A program made the translations under genes and the position numbers. DNA of 64,000 bases from Amblyomma americanum (taxonomy: Eukaryota; Arthropoda; Arachnida; Ixodida; Ixodidae): NCBI RefSeq assembly GCF_052857255.1, contig NC_135505.1:136642356-136706355 (forward strand). Reading direction: 5' to 3'. Below are positions 10,600 to 22,231 of this stretch, in pieces. Position 1 is the first letter of the stretch, and each line of letters opens with the position of its first letter. The notes beneath the pieces were generated by a model. That model was not told where the DNA came from and searched no databases. It saw nothing but the letters and a program-made list of their open reading frames with translations.

Positions 10600-11410
10600 T
10601 CGCGCAATCGCTGGCAAAACGCGGTCGTATCCTGCGCTTGCGCTGGTGTTTCGACCGTTTTCCTAAAAAAAAACAACCAATAGCCGTGCGCTGCATCACG
10701 TGATCACATCAGGCCAATCACAGATTCGGGATAGAGAGAAGCTGGAGGCAACGAAAAAATGCGACGAGGATAGCGGAAATATGGAATAACAATGCCGCCT
10801 TTTCACTACAGACTGACCCGATGCCACGCCTTTAATGTGCAGTGAAACCAACCGTGCTCCAACGCAGTTCATAATGTACCGCCCTCACTGTGTTCTGCAA
10901 CCAGAGGAAGCCATGCAATGCAAATGTGTCCGTCCACACTCAGCTGCAGATCAGATGTCGCAATGCGAACGTCCTTGAACACGCTGAAACAGGGAACAGA
11001 GCTGGCACAGTGACCTGACGTTGCATGCTTGCTGATTTGGCAACGGATGCGCAGTTGTATTTCTCCGCGGCATAACGTCGGCCGGGACGCCCCACTTTCG
11101 AAACATGCAGAGCGTTGGGCAAAGCGATATCTGAAGCCTACCGCGGCGCTTGCTGCAAACAACACTGGCCGCAACAAATCAGGCGAGGAATTTTGCAACG
11201 CGACTGTAGTAACGTAACTGGATGCCATGCTTGATGTTCGCCCCAGCTATTCGCTTGGACGATACCGGAACGCAATGCAAAGTAACTGATACGAACACTA
11301 CAATCGGCGCAATTGTTTCCCGAAGCTTTCTTTTTTTTTGCTAATATTAGCACTTTCGTAACCAGGGGTGCTCAATGTTCTCCTCGGTGCTTCAACTGAT
11401 TAAGGAATGT
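10600..11410. other. Unique DNA with CCAAT/E-box motifs, no gene assigned
   Basis: Two CCAAT boxes and a CACGTG lie at 10675-10735. A 119-codon minus frame (10869-11228) overlaps frames of similar size and is not recognised. Confidence 0.4.
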
Positions 11411-11413
11411 CTT

Positions 11414-11700
11414 CCCGGGTTCGGGCCGGACAGCGTTTGCTGCGTTTCGACGCAGGCAAAACGCAAAAAGGCGCCTGTGTGCTGTGCGATCTCAGTGCAC
11501 GTTAAATATCCCCAGGTGGTCGAAATTATTCCGGAGCCCTCCACTATGGCACCTCTTTCCTCCTTCTCTCAGTCCCACCTTTATCCCTTCCTTTACGGCG
11601 CGGTTCAAGTGTCCGCCGAGATAAGTAAGACAGATGCTGCGCCATTTTCTTTACCCAAAAACCGATTTATTATTACTGTTATTATTAGTTATAGTAGGAA
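11414..11700 (+). mobile_element. Diverged SINE-A copy
   Basis: A degenerate head (CCCGGGTTCGGGCCGG) is followed by the core CTGTGTGCTGTGCGAT, GTGCACGTTAAA and CCAGGTGGTCGAAATTATT. The end is a TTATTATTACTGTTATT tail. It is more diverged than the other copies; no TSD was found. Confidence 0.8.
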
Positions 11701-11708
11701 TGTCGAAC

Positions 11709-11916
<208 letters not shown>

Positions 11917-11919
11917 TTG

Positions 11920-13977
11920 TCGGTTGGTGAGTTCGTCCGGGTGTGTGTGTCTGTACGTCTGTGTCTATGTCTACCTGTCTAGTAAACCCTGAGGGCCACT
12001 GGAGTTTCTTTTTTTTAAGTACAGAGGGTGCATTTTACATCGCAGCAGAACAAATGCATGAATAGTAAATGCTCACATGAATTACAGCAAAGCACAAAGG
12101 CTCCCAAGCACGCAATGTTAGCCACGGCGTTCTTGAAGTAATCGTAATCACAGTGACCTGCTCGAAACGCAGTCGATCATGTGTCGGCCTTTTTTGGTAG
12201 GACAGTGACGAAGAACTGAACTACGCTCACAACATCCGAAAAGAACAAGTTTTGAATGTTATGCATGCTCGTGGAATGCAACCAAGGCCGGTATGGCTTT
12301 TCTAATTTCTTTCCTACTGCTGGTCATCAGTCTACTGCAGGAATGGGTGAAGAAATTGTCGCGACACGAATTTTATAAAACCATAGTTAGCAGGGCTGAC
12401 AGTAATGACAAGGCGAAGAAAGGCAGCAGTAAGAAAGTGTTTAAGGAAGCTGACAGGTATAGGTGACTTTTGAGAAATTAATACGTTTTGCTTTTAGCGT
12501 TCAGTGATTGTACCTTATATTATGAACAGCAAGGGTGACGGTGCAACTGGCGAATTGTATGTAATATTGCAAGTCGACCATTTCACACCCATCCAATGTC
12601 ACAGCTTTCCAAACGTTAGGTGTAACGTATTCGCATCGACGCTGTAGAAATCCTTGAGCTGTTTAGAACTGGGAGCTTACGGTTTTAGACCGGATCGTCC
12701 GGCCTCTGCCTCTGCATGCATGCACTGGCCAGGGGTGGATTTATGAAGAAGTCCAGCAACGGGATGTTGGTTTGGGTAAGGTGACGGTGAAATGCGCGCA
12801 ATAAATTTAAGAATTTATTCAGAGATACAAAAAGAGAAGACGGGGTGTGCTGTGGTCCTTCAAAAAAAAAGTAGCTCTTCGTTAACATGCATCTCTATAG
12901 TTCCTGCTCTAAACTCGGCAGAGTGACAGCCCGACAGGATTGTGATAAGACTGTGACACAGTCAAAACAAGACAAAAGGTTTTGACGTTTTGTTGTAACG
13001 ATAGATATTTTTTGTTTTGTAGCATTGTTCTAGAGTACTGAGGTTTTTTCTGTTGTACTTTCTACATGAACTTCTGTTGTTGCTACAAAACTTTCTCTTG
13101 TTATTACAAGATCGTGGTCAAAAATAGTATAGAAACTCTATTTTGACGATATCAAATTCTCCGTAGTGTTTTTCGACTCAGTATCGTCTTTTCTTTACAA
13201 TCGGTTATTCCCAAAAGTGAAAATGTAAGAATAAATTATTACAGAAATATTTACGCAAATGCTTGCGCAAAGAACAGAAAAAGCTGCGCGAATGATTCAG
13301 TGGCCTCCACTCGTACCATGTGGGAACGGCTTGTGCTTGTAACCTTTAGGACGTTCGAACAGATCGAACATACGTGGAGAAACCGGAAGTGGTTTCATGT
13401 CTCCCCTCAACGCGGCTGAAAAAAAGTAAACATTTGCGATTTTTCACACTTCACTTTTTTTTTAATTTTTACGGCATTATCGTAACGCACCTGCCTTTCG
13501 ATGCTGACGGATAAATCGCCGAATAGCACCAACACCACCTGAGCTCAGTATAAAGCCAGCGAAGTCCCGGTTGAAGCTTGTTTTCACGGATGTCCAGAAA
13601 TTGCACTACACGCAAAACTGAGAAAGCAGGCCTGCCACTTTCGCGAGTTGCCTTTGCCGTCGCGTCCAGTCAACGCACGACTCAAGGGCCGTGCTTGAGG
13701 GAGAAATCCCTGTCGCGGCCCATGGCGTGACAGACGGATGCCACGGGCGCTCTTACCGAATCCCCGGGGGCCACTCGGACGTCCGGTCAATAAACCGGAA
13801 GGAAAGGAAAGGGGCAATAAGAATAAGAGGTGACGTGGACTCGCTTGTCCCGCCACTGGAGGGGGAATTCAGAGGCCGCTATGCGGGTCGTGACGTCTTA
13901 CGTGTTCCGTGCAGTGTTGAGGAGGTTGTAAGAGCGGCTCCTTCAACGAAAGGACGGAAAATATGTTGAACTACTGC
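11920..13977. other. Unique DNA, nothing recognised
   Basis: No convincing frame or repeat. T/G-rich text with short internal repeats of TTTTG at 12950-13110; a GC-richer block at 13560-13930 holds two overlapping 90-codon frames on opposite strands. Confidence 0.45.
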
Positions 13978-14329
13978 GCTAACCCTGTAATAATAATAAT
14001 AATAATAATAATTGGTTTTTTGGGGAAAGGAAATGGCGCAGTATCTGTCTCATATATCGTTGGACACCTGAACCACGCCGTAAGGGAAGGGATAAAGGAG
14101 GGAGTGAAAGAAGAAAGGAAAGAGGAGGTGCCCGTACTGGAGGGCTCCGGAATAATTTCGACCACCTGGGGATCTTTAACGTGCACTGACATCGCACAGC
14201 ACACGGGCGCCTTAGTGGTTTGCCTCCATAAAAACGCAGCCGCCGCGGTCGGGTTCGAGCCCGGAACTCCGGATCAGTAGCCGAGCGCCCTAACCACTGA
14301 GCCACCGCGGCGGGTGCTAACCCTGTAAT
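13978..14329 (-). mobile_element. Full-length SINE-A with 14-bp TSD
   Basis: Minus orientation with a (AAT)n tail at 13989-14011 and core through to the tRNA-like head ending about 14315. The head reads GTGGCTCAGTGGTTAGGGC with B box GGGTTCGAGCCC on the minus strand. It is flanked by GCTAACCCTGTAAT at 13978-13991 and 14316-14329. Confidence 0.93.
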
Positions 14330-15107
14330 GTGTTGAGTATGGTGTGTCGTGCGGACTCTACAAGCGCCAGTACTCTTCCTTTCTGCACGGAAAATAACTT
14401 CAAATTCTCGCATCACTATACAAACCTTAATTTACGACGCATTGCCAAAGCGGTGGTCGACAAGCAGTGTTGGGTCAGGTATTTACGAAGAAAATCCTCA
14501 AGGGCAGTCAACTGCAGCATGCGAAAGGTGCGCAAGACAGCCTATAAGATACCTCGCTGTGAGAATTTATAGCACGTCTATCTCTGTAGCCACAAGCATG
14601 AAGTGCAGTTTGGAAAGGCGTAGCACATCTAGGCCGGCTGATGGGTGGTGGTAGTCGCACACTGGTTGTTTACCAGGGCGTTTGGCGGCTAAGCGTGTCA
14701 CTGTTTTCTCCCGCTTTTAACGCGACAGCCGTCCCGTTCTGTGCAGAACACGGCGTATTTGGTGTCGTCGCCCGTGTGGGCGGAAAAGCCGGATTGGTCT
14801 AGAGGGTCGTCACGCCACACGTGGAGCTGTGAAATGAAAAAAAGTGATTAAAACATAAAAAAAAAACTGGGGCTTAGATGGTCGGCACAGAACTGAAATG
14901 CCGTTAGGACATTTAAATATAAAGTGAATGAATTACGCTCACAAGAAAATGGGAGTAATTAGTCGGGAATCCAGCCCCTGAACATTAAATTTCGAGTCAG
15001 ACACGTTGTCTTGTATGCCACACAGGCACGTTCGTATACGGTATGGCTAAAGCAGGGCTTTATATAATACCTGCATAAATACCCACGAAAGCTGCAGATT
15101 GGACAGC
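14330..15107. other. Unique DNA, nothing recognised
   Basis: No repeat or supported gene. Frames of 80-100 codons at 14330-14654 overlap each other. Confidence 0.45.
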
Positions 15108-15309
15108 CGTCGCCGTAGCTCAGTTGGTAAGAGCACCGGACGCGATATTCGGAGGTCGTGGGCTCGGATCCCACCGGCGGCATGGTTGTTTTTTTCTGCT
15201 GCTTTATTAGTAATTTTCTTTAAACCGATTGATTGGCACTACAAATAAAAAAAAAGAAAGATTAAAAACATTCCCCTATGCCCCTTGGTTTCCGTGACTG
15301 TTAGCTTCC

Positions 15310-15344
<35 letters not shown>

Positions 15345-15345
15345 T
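15108..15345 (+). mobile_element. SINE-C, tRNA-derived, with (AT)n tail
   Basis: The tRNA-like head at 15108-15180 has A box TAGCTCAGTTGGTAAGAGCA and B box GGCTCGGATCCC. It is followed by a T-rich linker, a conserved CCCCTATGCCCCTTGGTTTC block and a (AT)n tail (15312-15341). The same architecture recurs at 46993-47225 and, reversed, at 50283-50480, so this is a SINE and not a tRNA gene. Confidence 0.8.
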
Positions 15346-16039
15346 GTGGCCTTTCTCATAATATGGAAACAGGTTCCATGTCTGCGTTGGCAACTGAAGC
15401 GGCTGAAGAGACACATTAGCCCTATCGCGCCATACATTAGAGGAGCTTAAGTGTCCCCCCGTTTTTTTACTTCGAGCTTGGCCGCACACAGTGTCTCCGT
15501 GGCTGCTTTCGCATCTTGAGGCGCTGCCTCCGTCGCCGGTTTTCTTACCTGCGTGGATAGCGCACTCGTCTCCCATCGCCGCTTTCGGTGCTTTACGTGC
15601 TTCCGCAGTCTGCCGCTTCCGTCTTTCGTGATGGGCACTGTGTTCAGCGTCACGCGCAGCTTTCGCAGTTTGACGGGCCATAGTGCTCCGTCGCTCTCCA
15701 ACGGCGTTAGCCATGCGTTTTGTCGCCTTGGCTGCCTTCTTAATTTTATGTGAGGCCGCATATATAAAACTGCCATTGGCAGAATAGGCGAGCCTTTGTA
15801 TCTACTGGCTCAACCGACTCAACGACAGAAGAGGTGAGAAAACGCAAGGCAAGAGGCTACAAGTCGGAATACTCATAGCACCGTGCTGTGGCAGTTCCAT
15901 GCAATACGGTTACAGTCCTAAGCATCCAAAGACTGTGGATGACAAGAGTGGCCGTGACACATGCCGGTGCGAATATTCTCCCTGCTGTGCGTTACAATTT
16001 TATTGGGGGCCTGATGCGCATGCGCACGCTTCACAGAGC
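15346..16039. other. Unique DNA, no gene assigned
   Basis: A 134-codon minus frame (15310-15714) is Ala/Lys/Arg-rich but ends in the AT microsatellite and overlaps a 109-codon frame. It is not recognised. Confidence 0.4.
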
Positions 16040-16262
16040 TGAGCCACAGCTCCGACCGCAGCGGTGATTTGATCATCCGCCTCGCATGTGGAATGTGCGG
16101 GGTTCGATCCCCAGTGCCACCGCGGGAACTCACCGCTGTTACAATGGTTACAAGCTTTCCCCAGTCCTGCCGCGCAGTTTATCTTAGGTGAAATTTTTGG
16201 GAAATGGGTCTTTGACTGCACCTTGTGTGGACGAATATACCTTGTGTTATGGCGCTCTGTGG
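16040..16262 (+). mobile_element. SINE-D, diverged tRNA-Ala-like SINE
   Basis: The anticodon-arm-like CCGCCTCGCATGTGG and B-box GGGGTTCGATCCCC resemble tRNA-Ala. They are followed by a body (CAAGCTTTCCCC, then GGGAAATGGGTCTT) that matches the inverted copy at 22555-22928. The A box is decayed. Confidence 0.6.
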
Positions 16263-17309
16263 ACAAAGATGCCTTAGCGCCCGGCTTAAACTCTGCTCGT
16301 TGCACTCAAGCACGTGCATCAAAGCAGCGCCCCTCGAAAGTTGGAAAGAAAAAGAATTTGAGACATCTTATTATATACGTGTGCGAAAAAACTGTCGTCT
16401 AAGAAAACGTCGGTGTCAGGCTTATCCCTTGTCCACATCGTCACTCGCTGATCTTTCGGTTTTTTTTTCTGTTTAGATGCTTACAAGGAATCGCGCGCTA
16501 TTGGTCCTGGGCACAAAAATACGGGACCCATAATCTATCATATAATGCGTTAAACGTCTACGTAGGCACTGTTTCCTGTCCGCACATTTCCGTCTGTTCA
16601 GCCGTGCTTGCGAAAGATGGAGAAGATACAAACGCGGCTGAATAACAATCGTGCTCCCAAATAATCACCTCGTCGAGAATCGGGTAGAACTCTGAACAAC
16701 TTTCCAACTTGATTGCTTTGTCCAAACCATTCATCTTTCTTACGGTGTCCAAATCACTCCCAACTCTCTCTTTCCTCAGCTGTAGATTTTTTTGTAGTTT
16801 TGTTTAAAGATGCATTCTTCCGAGTATGTATTTAAGTACACATATACGCGTCATAAGACGTTGTCGCAGGTTTGTAAATGCGTAGCTAGCCGTGGCACGA
16901 AGCATTGAGAAACATCACTGAGAAACAACAGTCGGAATTGCGGCTGCATATTTTTGCTTTATGCGTTCATAGTGACACCCGCACTCTAGAAATATAATTT
17001 AATTAACGCTGACAAACTGAAATGTTTCTCGGGTTCGATGTAATTAGATTACTTTGCAGCCATTCTAGAGCCACGTTTCGAAGCTGCTGTGCATATTTGG
17101 GGGGGGGGGGGGGGTGCTTTATTGAATTTCGCGCTGCAAACGATGCGTGCAGAGAACAGCAACAGGACAGCATCACGTTAGCCTCTTTCAAATCGTGCCC
17201 GCTTTTTCTGGCGTGCGCGAACCGAGCTTACTTTCGCGCGCAGCTAGCTTCCCTGCATTCTAAACAAGAATACGCCTATAAGACACCAAAAAGGAAGTAA
17301 GCTCTCCTC
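16263..17309. other. Unique DNA with a G16 run at about 17099
   Basis: No supported gene. A poly-G run at 17099-17114 is the only marked feature. Confidence 0.45.
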
Positions 17310-17860
17310 TACCGCACTCCATTTTATATTAGAGAGCGCGCTACACTCTAAACAGAAAGGAGTTAAAAGAGAGTAAACTACCATCTAGAGCAATCCGTTT
17401 ACTCTTTTTTGCTTCTTACTTTAGTCTCTCCCTTTATTACTCCCATATAATCGTATTCGTAGTCGGAGTGTAGAGGAAAACTTACTCCCTTTTATATTAG
17501 GGAGCGCGCTACACTCTAAACAGAAAGGAGTTAAAACGAAGTAAACTGTCATCTAGAGTAATCCTTTAATCTACTCCTTTTTTGCTTCTTACTTTACTCT
17601 CTCCCTTTATTACTCCCATATAATCGTATTCGTGGTCGGAGTGTAGAGGAAAACTTACTCCCTTTTATATTAGAGAGCGCACTACACTATAAACAGAAAG
17701 CAGTTAAAACGGAGTAAACTGTCATCTAGAGTAATCCTTTAATCTACTCCTTTTTTGCTTCTTACTTTACTCTCTCCATTTATTACTCCCACATAATCGT
17801 ATTCGTGTTTAGAGAGTAGAAAACAGATTACTCCCTTTACACACCTATCTGTTTAGAGTG
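17310..17860. mobile_element. Tandem MITE-like array, about 170-bp units
   Basis: Three consecutive units each start with the ACTCTAAACAGAAAGGAGTT-type motif (at 17344, 17512 and, as ACTATAAACAG, 17685). Each continues with CTACTCCTTTTTTGC and ATAATCGTATTCGT blocks. The left end CACTCTAAACAG (17344) is matched by an inverted CTGTTTAGAGTG at 17849-17860, giving a 12-bp terminal inverted repeat. A related two-unit array lies at 44349-44735. Confidence 0.7.
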
Positions 17861-18207
17861 CGGCAGTGCGCTCAACTGAGGAAACAGCACAGGGGCAGGC
17901 AGGTCTTCTGCACACCGTTTGTGCACGCAACCCCCGCAGACACTGCGAACAGCAACGCCCGAAGGGACCTCCTCAATTAACGCAGCTAGGAAATGGGCAT
18001 AGACAGCTCTAGTCGCACATAAACAAGAGGAAAGCGTATGTCAGCTTTGCGTCTTGTCGTCCGGCCATCGAACATAATCGGCAACAGCATTTACAGCCTA
18101 GAAGAGAGGTGCGAAAGCTACACTACACAGAAACGCGACTCAGGGCGAGCCTGTTGTGTACGTACAGCATGCGGCAAGTGAGTGCTTGTGCTACGACGTT
18201 TTGCGCT
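17861..18207. other. Unique DNA
   Basis: Nothing recognised apart from the downstream part of the minus-strand frames described at 18208-18452. Confidence 0.4.
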
Positions 18208-18452
18208 TCAACCCGCGAGGGTACAGAGGGGATTAGCGCGCGGCACGCTTGCCGACGGGTTTGAAGGATGGCCCGCCGCTGTCCCGTGTGGACGCGTGCT
18301 GGCACGTCGATAGCAGAAGCTCGCAGGGGGGTGGCCGTAGTCCTTGATGTGGAGGTCATCGACATCGCGGTCTTCCCTGATATGTGTTTGATGCTCCGGT
18401 GTGTGGTACTTGGGCTCACGGAGGGGTGCCCACGCATACGGTGTCCCTGGTC
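18208..18452 (-). CDS. Candidate internal or terminal coding exon, unknown protein
   Basis: On the minus strand a textbook 3' splice site (TACTGCTTCTTTTCCCTCCAG, AG at 18453-18454) precedes an open frame. It reads GPGTPYAWAPLREPKYHTPE, then HQTHIREDRDVDDLHIKDYG, then a Pro/Ser/Arg-rich tail to a stop near 18208. A second frame over the same DNA is also open to about 18123, so the frame choice is uncertain. No poly(A) signal was seen. The family is not recognised. Support is the acceptor quality and protein-like, non-repetitive composition of the first 45 residues; a chance frame is a real alternative. Confidence 0.25.
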
Positions 18453-18659
18453 CTGGAGGGAAAAGAAGCAGTACAGACCACTTGTTCGTTACGCCGGAAA
18501 CAATGTTTCGGTGAAGTTCAGTAACGTGGAACGGTGGTCCAGTTGGTAATACATTGTGGAAGACCACACACAAAACGAAAGCGGGACACACTAGTAAAGG
18601 ACAGGACAGGAAAGGCGCGTACCTTATCCACGATGGCATCAGCTTTATTATTGGACAAA

Positions 18660-18803
18660 GAACGCAGGTTCTTACGCAGTCTATAGATTTATGGCCATAC
18701 ACTTTTACTAGACTTTTGTCTACATACTATGAATGCACAAAAAGAAATATCTATGAGAAGGCAACAGAGGCTTTGAGAAGTCTATAGACCATTTTTGTAA
18801 GGG
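18660..18803 (-). mobile_element. GTCTATAGAC MITE, truncated copy
   Basis: It contains AGTCTATAGATTTATGGCC, then CAAAAAGAAATATCTATG and the terminal GACCATTTTTGTAAGGG. It has the same end as the full copy at 19796-20086; the other end is missing. Confidence 0.75.
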
Positions 18804-19300
18804 CATGCCGTGCCGTGACGTGCCGTACCATACCATACCATACCTAACCATACCACACCACACCACACCACACCACACCATACCATACCATACCATACAC
18901 TACCATACTATACCATACCATACCACACCATACCATACCATACACTACCATACCATACTATAATATAACATACCATACCATACCACACCATACCATACTG
19001 TACCATGCCATACCCTACCCTACCCTACCATACCATACCATACCACATCATACCATACCATACCACACCATACCCTACCATGCCATACCACATCATACCA
19101 TACCATACCACACCATACCCTACCATGCCATACCATACCATACCACATCATACCATACCATACCCTACCGTACCCTACCATACAATACCACACCATGCCC
19201 TACAATACCATACCATACCACACCATACCCTACCATGCCATGCCATACCATACCATACCATACCATATTATACCATATCATTCCGAAGCATATCGTGTCA
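18804..19300. repeat. Pentanucleotide (TACCA)n array
   Basis: About 480 bp of degenerate TACCA/CATAC units with CACCA and CCCTA variants. It begins directly after the GGG end of the MITE. Tyr/His/Pro-rich frames across it are artefacts. Confidence 0.95.
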
Positions 19301-19795
19301 TTTCTGAATGATCATTTTTCCATCAAGACCCATCATGGTTGATTCGTGGGCGGTTCTGTAGGCTCGAAAATCCCAGGTCACCAAAACTTCTTCCGCGGCA
19401 TAAAGGCAGAGTGATGTGCGACGCTAATTGTACGCTAATGAAGCCAGCAGAAAGTGAAGAAGCGTCCGACCTAACTCATCTCTCTCTTGCGCTCTTTGTA
19501 GCGCACCGCTAAAGCATTTTCAGAGGCAATTTCCGTTCTCTCTTTGAAGCGCGGCACTCGTATATGTTGCTGCTCGCGACGTAGACCCATCGCCGATAAT
19601 TTCGCGCGGAAAAATCAGCGCGCGCCAAATTTAGCGCGTGTTGCGCAGGCAGAAGTTGCGTCGGCTTTAGATTCGTGCAGCGTGAGTGAGATATACGGCA
19701 GGCCTCAGCCAATCAAATTCGCGAGAGACATCTTCTAGCGTAAAACAACAGTCCGCTTTAGGGCGGCGCTTTGAACCTATCCATTCTAGTCCCTA
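19301..19795. other. Unique DNA, GC-richer in the middle
   Basis: A CCAAT box lies near 19708. A 39-codon minus-strand frame starts near 19590. Neither is sufficient to call a gene. Confidence 0.35.
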
Positions 19796-20086
19796 CCCTT
19801 ACAAAGGTTTCTTTAGACAATCTATAGACTGTCAGTAGTCTTCTGTATATAACGTCGATAGCCTGTCTTAGACTGTCTATGGACAAATGCTAGAAAAAAG
19901 TCTATAGGCAATACAAATCCTATAGAAAGGCTATAGACAATCTGTGGATTTAGGGCCGTACACTTTTAGTAGCCTTTTGTCTATAGACAGTCTATAGACT
20001 ATGAATAGACAAAAAGAAATATCTATATGAAGGCAATATAGTCTATAAGAAGTCTATAGACTATAAATAGACCATTTTTACAAGGG
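19796..20086 (-). mobile_element. GTCTATAGAC MITE, full-length reference copy (291 bp)
   Basis: It starts CCCTTACAAAGG and ends TTTTTACAAGGG (inverted termini), flanked by TA on both sides (19794-19795 and 20087-20088). The interior is dense in GTCTATAGAC, a 10-bp self-palindrome, and variants, with a central TATGGCC/GGCCGTA segment. There is no ORF. At least six further copies occur in the window. Confidence 0.85.
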
Positions 20087-21001
20087 TAGCTTCACCCAGT
20101 TATACATTGACGCAACGTGCTAGCTATAGTTGGTTCGTGGACAGTTGTCAGCCAAAAACGTCAGTTCTAGTAGGCCTGTCGGACTTGTGGCTTTGGAACT
20201 AGATCAGACGGCTTTAACTTCTCTCAATGCTGCATACTTTTGGGGGAAACTAATCTGGCGCAATTCCTCTACCCTTATTACAACTCGGTTCGGCGCCCAT
20301 TGGTTGATGGTCGAGTTAGCTCCTGGTTCCGTCGTTCGATCAGAAGAAAACAAAACATAGCGAAAGAAACATCAAAGGACCAGGGCATGTAGGCGCTGCT
20401 ATCAGGCTTAGACATTGCGCCACCTCGCGGTGGTTATGGAAGCGGTGCAACCACGGAGCGAAGAACGCGATGACAGTGAAAGCGGTAACACGGCCGACAA
20501 GCGAAACAAGAAAAGATAAATGCGGAAACAGCGCCGCCTGTAGCGCGCGCAGAGGACAAAGCGACGGGTGGGCGAAAGGCATTTTCGCGCGCTTTTGATG
20601 TGGCGAAAGCGCTGCGCGCGCGCGCTGCTTTGATGGCGGGAAACCGCCATTCCGCCAATTTCCCCAGCCTCCTCAACGCGACATTGCGACGAAGAGAGAA
20701 ACTAAAACATAATATTAAATAAAAAAGATGTTTCCCTACTCTGGTATTCAGTCGGAAACGATCGTTAAGAAGAAAGCCTCGTAGCGGGCTCCAGCAGAAT
20801 AACTTCACTTTCTGTTCCATTTTTTTTTAAATTTTTCGTGCAAACATTTGTAACTCTAATAGATTGGGAAGAAGCTTAGTCGCTCAGCGCGAACAGTCTG
20901 TTTGTGGGCTGCTGTAAAGCGCATGAAACTACATAAAAAGGGACAGTGCTCCGGGAGCAGTTGTTGCTAAATGTGCGCTGATGTTCTGCACGAAACAATA
21001 G
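20087..21001. other. CpG-rich, promoter-like stretch without an assigned gene
   Basis: GC and CpG rise at 20380-20700. GGCGGGAAA next to its inverted partner (E2F-like) lies near 20635-20650 and a CTCF-like GCGCCACCTCGCGG at 20417-20430. A 128-codon minus frame (20434-20820) overlaps two 80-codon frames and is not recognised. Confidence 0.4.
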
Positions 21002-21127
21002 GCTAATCCCTGCTCACATTTTAAAAGACCCCGGAAACTGTTTTCAATTTTTAAACAATTTCAGCGCACATACGAGCGGGAAAGACATCTTTACAATCTT
21101 GAAGACATTTGGGTCGAGGATTATACC

Positions 21128-22231
21128 ATGCGAAGCAAGATTCTTGCCAGCGTGACTGGCATGGCCGCATGGCCATGCGACAAGAGAATACAAGAATCTG
21201 TGAAAGAAAATAGCGTCACACGGATTTTTCGTTATGTTGGTGATTTCTTGGTTCTGTGCAGAACAGAGGATTCAACAGACTTTGAGCGACTCAAGGATAG
21301 CGTACTGGAGACCTTTCGCAAAACCTGCCCAGAGTTGAAATTCACCCACGAGCTTCCAGCCAAGGATTCGCTGCAATTCCTGGACTTACGCCTTGAATTC
21401 CAACCCGGACACTTATGTTGGAGGTACGAGCCTAGGGCGAAGAAACAGTTTCTCCCTTTTTCATCAAGCCATTCAAAGACCGTGAAAAGGGCAATATCGA
21501 GTGCCGCGCTCTTTTCAGCTCTGAAGAAATCGTGTGAGCATCAGATGGAGACAAGTTTTCGGCGGCAGATCGAAAGGCTACAAAATGCGGACTATCCCGT
21601 TCTGATGCTTAGCAGCGTAGCTGAAAGCTTGCTGCGGAAAGTGAAAGGAGTGCAAGAAAGGAAAGGTGGACATGAAGAAGGCATTGAAAGGGAGAAATTA
21701 GCTGTGGTTCCGTATGTTCATGGATTGACCCACAACCTCATGAAGATTGGCAAGAGGCACGGGGTCCGGGTTGTTTGCTCTGCACCGAACAAGGCGATGA
21801 GCATGTGTGCTCGAGTCAACAGGCAAAAGAAGCAGCAATGCCAGATCGCACACCGAACAAGACTCAGCGAGTGTGTTAAAGGTGTGGTTTATAATATCCC
21901 TCTGGCCTGTGGAAAACAATATATAGGACAGACGGGAAGGTGCCTTAATGATAGGATAAGAGAACATGCATCATCGTTATCAGGTGCCCCAAGCAGCAAT
22001 CTAGCCCTGCATTGCAGAGATTGTAAAGAAAACAAAAAAGGCAAACAAGTGCGCAAGTGTGAGCCCAAGTTGCATGAAGTTCAAGTCATGAAAAGGTATG
22101 CAGACAAATTGACACGTGAGATTCTTGAGGCATTGGCGATACGGGAAACAGGACAGCGGTGCGTCAGCACACCATCAATCTCTCTATCAAGAAAAGAAGT
22201 TTCCTTCTTGAACGAACCCCACGGGAGATAA
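21128..22231 (+). CDS. Penelope-like element protein, C-terminal half (RT end, linker, GIY-YIG endonuclease), catalytically impaired
   Basis: The frame has 367 codons from the first ATG and is open upstream to about 21002. Visible parts: residues 32-44 RT motif C, RIFRYVGDFLVLC, where the family has YVDD (Asp to Gly at residue 38, codon GGT 21239-21241); FLDL at 84-87; the PLE linker VVPYVHGLTHNLMK at 193-206 with SAPNK at 218-222; and a GIY-YIG nuclease with VYNI (254), YIGQTGRCLNDRIREH (265-280), a Cys/His pair (296, 299) and REILEALAI with the presumed catalytic Glu near 331-334. Penelope-like elements are retroelements whose RT is fused to a GIY-YIG nuclease that nicks the target. A complete protein is roughly 700-900 residues, so RT fingers and palm motifs A-B are missing or degraded. 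The nuclease half looks intact; the RT cannot be active. Confidence 0.92.
   Translation: MRSKILASVTGMAAWPCDKRIQESVKENSVTRIFRYVGDFLVLCRTEDSTDFERLKDSVLETFRKTCPELKFTHELPAKDSLQFLDLRLEFQPGHLCWRYEPRAKKQFLPFSSSHSKTVKRAISSAALFSALKKSCEHQMETSFRRQIERLQNADYPVLMLSSVAESLLRKVKGVQERKGGHEEGIEREKLAVVPYVHGLTHNLMKIGKRHGVRVVCSAPNKAMSMCARVNRQKKQQCQIAHRTRLSECVKGVVYNIPLACGKQYIGQTGRCLNDRIREHASSLSGAPSSNLALHCRDCKENKKGKQVRKCEPKLHEVQVMKRYADKLTREILEALAIRETGQRCVSTPSISLSRKEVSFLNEPHGR

Noticed and set aside
13963..14416. Overlapping 77-145 codon frames
   Set aside because: Translations of the SINE-A copy; the same peptides recur wherever the SINE occurs.
15108..15183. Possible functional tRNA gene with A and B boxes
   Set aside because: The same head recurs at 46993 and 50480 attached to the same body and tail, acceptor-stem pairing is imperfect, and it is followed by SINE sequence.
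18208..18702. 164-codon minus-strand ORF taken as a single-exon gene
   Set aside because: The part upstream of 18452 lies behind a strong acceptor and reads as non-coding; only the downstream part is kept as a candidate exon.
19005..19307. 100-codon Tyr/His/Pro repeat protein
   Set aside because: It is entirely within the TACCA pentanucleotide array.
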